From contig CAMLEO010000195.1 of the NCBI GenBank assembly GCA_946478975.1, positions 1 through 13,987 on the forward strand: a DNA stretch of 13,987 nt. Direction: 5' to 3'. The notes below the pieces were generated by a model. The model made no database searches and was not told the origin of the DNA. It was given only the letters and a program-made list of their open reading frames with translations. The position numbers were made by a program, and so were the translations under genes. Positions 13,152 to 13,987 of the stretch are shown in pieces; position 1 is the stretch's first letter; each line of letters begins with the position of its first letter. The stretch is from an uncultured Steroidobacter sp. GTDB taxonomy: Bacteria > Pseudomonadota > Gammaproteobacteria > Steroidobacterales > Steroidobacteraceae.

Positions 13152-13987
13152 TCAGTTGTCCTGGCTTCCGATGTGCTCCTTCAGCAGGTCGCCCAGGCTG
13201 GTTCCCGCGGAGGTCTCGTTGGTGCGGTAGTTCGACACCACCTCGGCCTCTTCGTGAATCTCCTTCGCCTTGATCGACAGCGCGATGGTGCGGCTCTTGC
13301 GATCGACGTTGGTGAAGCGGGCTTCCACTTCCTGGTCGACCTTCAGCACCGTACGGGCATCCTCGACGCGGTCACGCGACAGCTCGGACGCACGCAGATG
13401 GCCATCCACGCCGCCGCCGAGATCGATGATCGCGCCCTTGGCGTCGACTTCGCGCACGCGGCCTTTGACGATGCTGCCCTTCGGGTGATCGGCAATCCAG
13501 GCCGAGAACGGATCTTTCGCCAGCTGCTTGATGCCCAGCGAAATGCGTTCGCGCTCCGGATCGATCGACAGCACCATGGCTTCGACCTGCTGACCCTTCT
13601 GATAGTTGCGCACCGCCTCTTCGCCCGGGATGTCCCAGGAGATGTCGGACAGGTGCACCAGGCCGTCGATGCCGCCCGACAGGCCGATGAAGATGCCGAA
13701 GTCGGTGATCGACTTGATCTGGCCGCTGACCTTGTCGCCGCGGTTGTAGTTGTCGCCGAAGTCCTTCCATGGATTGCTCTGGCACTGCTTGATGCCCAGA
13801 GAAATACGCCGGCGCTCTTCGTCGATGTCCAGCACCATGACTTCCACTTCCTGGCCGATGTGCACGACCTTGGAAGGATTCACGTTCTTGTTGGTCCAGT
13901 CCATTTCGGACACGTGCACCAGGCCTTCGACGTGTGCGACAGCGCAGCCCAAAGGGCTGGGCGATTTCACACAGAGATCGCGTCGGC
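13152..13987 (-). CDS. rpsA: 30S ribosomal protein S1, C-terminal part only
   Basis: The frame ends at 13152 and is open to the right edge, but clear S1 sequence begins only at 13931 ([16 protein letters not shown]). It covers most of repeat R4 and all of R5 ([25 protein letters not shown]) and R6 ([28 protein letters not shown]). These repeats are S1 (OB-fold) RNA-binding domains that help bind mRNA to the ribosome. Upstream of 13931 the expected start of R4 (a TDYGCFVE-like strand) is replaced by unrelated codons, so the normal gene does not continue in this sequence. A GTG at 13970 is not taken as a real start. The gene heads the ihfB-lapA-lapB cluster. Confidence 0.88.
   Translation of the reverse strand, partial: RRDLCVKSPSPLGCAVAHVEGLVHVSEMDWTNKNVNPSKVVHIGQEVEVMVLDIDEERRRISLGIKQCQSNPWKDFGDNYNRGDKVSGQIKSITDFGIFIGLSGGIDGLVHLSDISWDIPGEEAVRNYQKGQQVEAMVLSIDPERERISLGIKQLAKDPFSAWIADHPKGSIVKGRVREVDAKGAIIDLGGGVDGHLRASELSRDRVEDARTVLKVDQEVEARFTNVDRKSRTIALSIKAKEIHEEAEVVSNYRTNETSAGTSLGDLLKEHIGSQDN
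13933..13973. repeat. Imperfect inverted repeat at the point where rpsA breaks off
   Basis: The arms are TGTGCGACAGCGCAGCCC (13933-13950) and GGGCTGGGCGATTTCACACA (13954-13973) around AAA. The inner six base pairs are exact, the outer TGTG/CACA match, and the middle is partly paired. It begins one base past the last recognisable rpsA codon and lies close to the window edge. It could be the end of a mobile element, a dispersed palindromic repeat or an assembly artefact. Confidence 0.5.

Noticed and set aside
13933..13987. Firm call of a group II intron 5' end at the right edge
   Set aside because: Only the GTGCGAC start and a hairpin are visible; domains V and VI and a reverse transcriptase cannot be seen within 56 bases.
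1..13987. CRISPR arrays, tRNA or rRNA genes, transposase or integrase genes
   Set aside because: No regularly spaced direct repeats, cloverleaf-like sequences, rRNA signatures or recombinase motifs were found by reading both strands.

Overview
The window is about 14 kb of GC-rich chromosomal DNA, almost entirely coding and almost all on the minus strand. The gene order rpsA - ihfB - lapA - lapB is the conserved gammaproteobacterial arrangement, so a gammaproteobacterium is the best guess. A lineage near Steroidobacteraceae/Nevskiales would fit the GC content and gene set, but this is only an impression. Both ends cut genes: a lipoprotein gene at the left and rpsA at the right.

Layout, left to right. 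Positions 1-5909 (minus) hold a tight four-gene operon read from right to left. (i) An 843-residue fusion joins an NAD(P)H/FAD oxidoreductase, two cyclic-nucleotide-binding (CNB) folds and a ferredoxin module with 16 cluster cysteines. (ii) A five-helix di-heme-type cytochrome b follows. (iii) Next is an FHA domain, one transmembrane helix and a periplasmic decaheme cytochrome c. (iv) Last is a GlcG/HbpS-type haem-binding lipoprotein. The reading frames overlap by 4 bases or lie 4 and 40 bases apart. Together they suggest an electron path from cytoplasmic NAD(P)H through FAD and Fe-S to haem b in the membrane and ten c-haems in the periplasm, with two kinds of cytoplasmic sensor domain built into the redox subunits. 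I know no named system with exactly this set; it is the most interesting content here.

Positions 5910-6369 are a 460-base divergent intergenic region. Positions 6370-8391 (plus) encode a secreted S8 subtilisin-like protease with a Gly-rich/hydrophobic/basic C-terminal sorting tail. Its 3' end overlaps a convergent gabT-type aminotransferase gene (8341-9651).

The right part is housekeeping, all minus strand: galU (GTG start at 10652), a strong hairpin terminator (10788-10816), a small secreted ComEA-like helix-hairpin-helix protein, lapB and lapA (lipopolysaccharide assembly, overlapping by 11 bases), ihfB, a long hairpin, and the 3' part of rpsA. Recognisable S1 protein sequence stops abruptly at 13931. 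The last 56 bases are an imperfect inverted repeat plus flank that do not look like rpsA. This could be a mobile-element edge, a repeat or an assembly artefact. No rRNA, tRNA, CRISPR array or transposase gene was seen.
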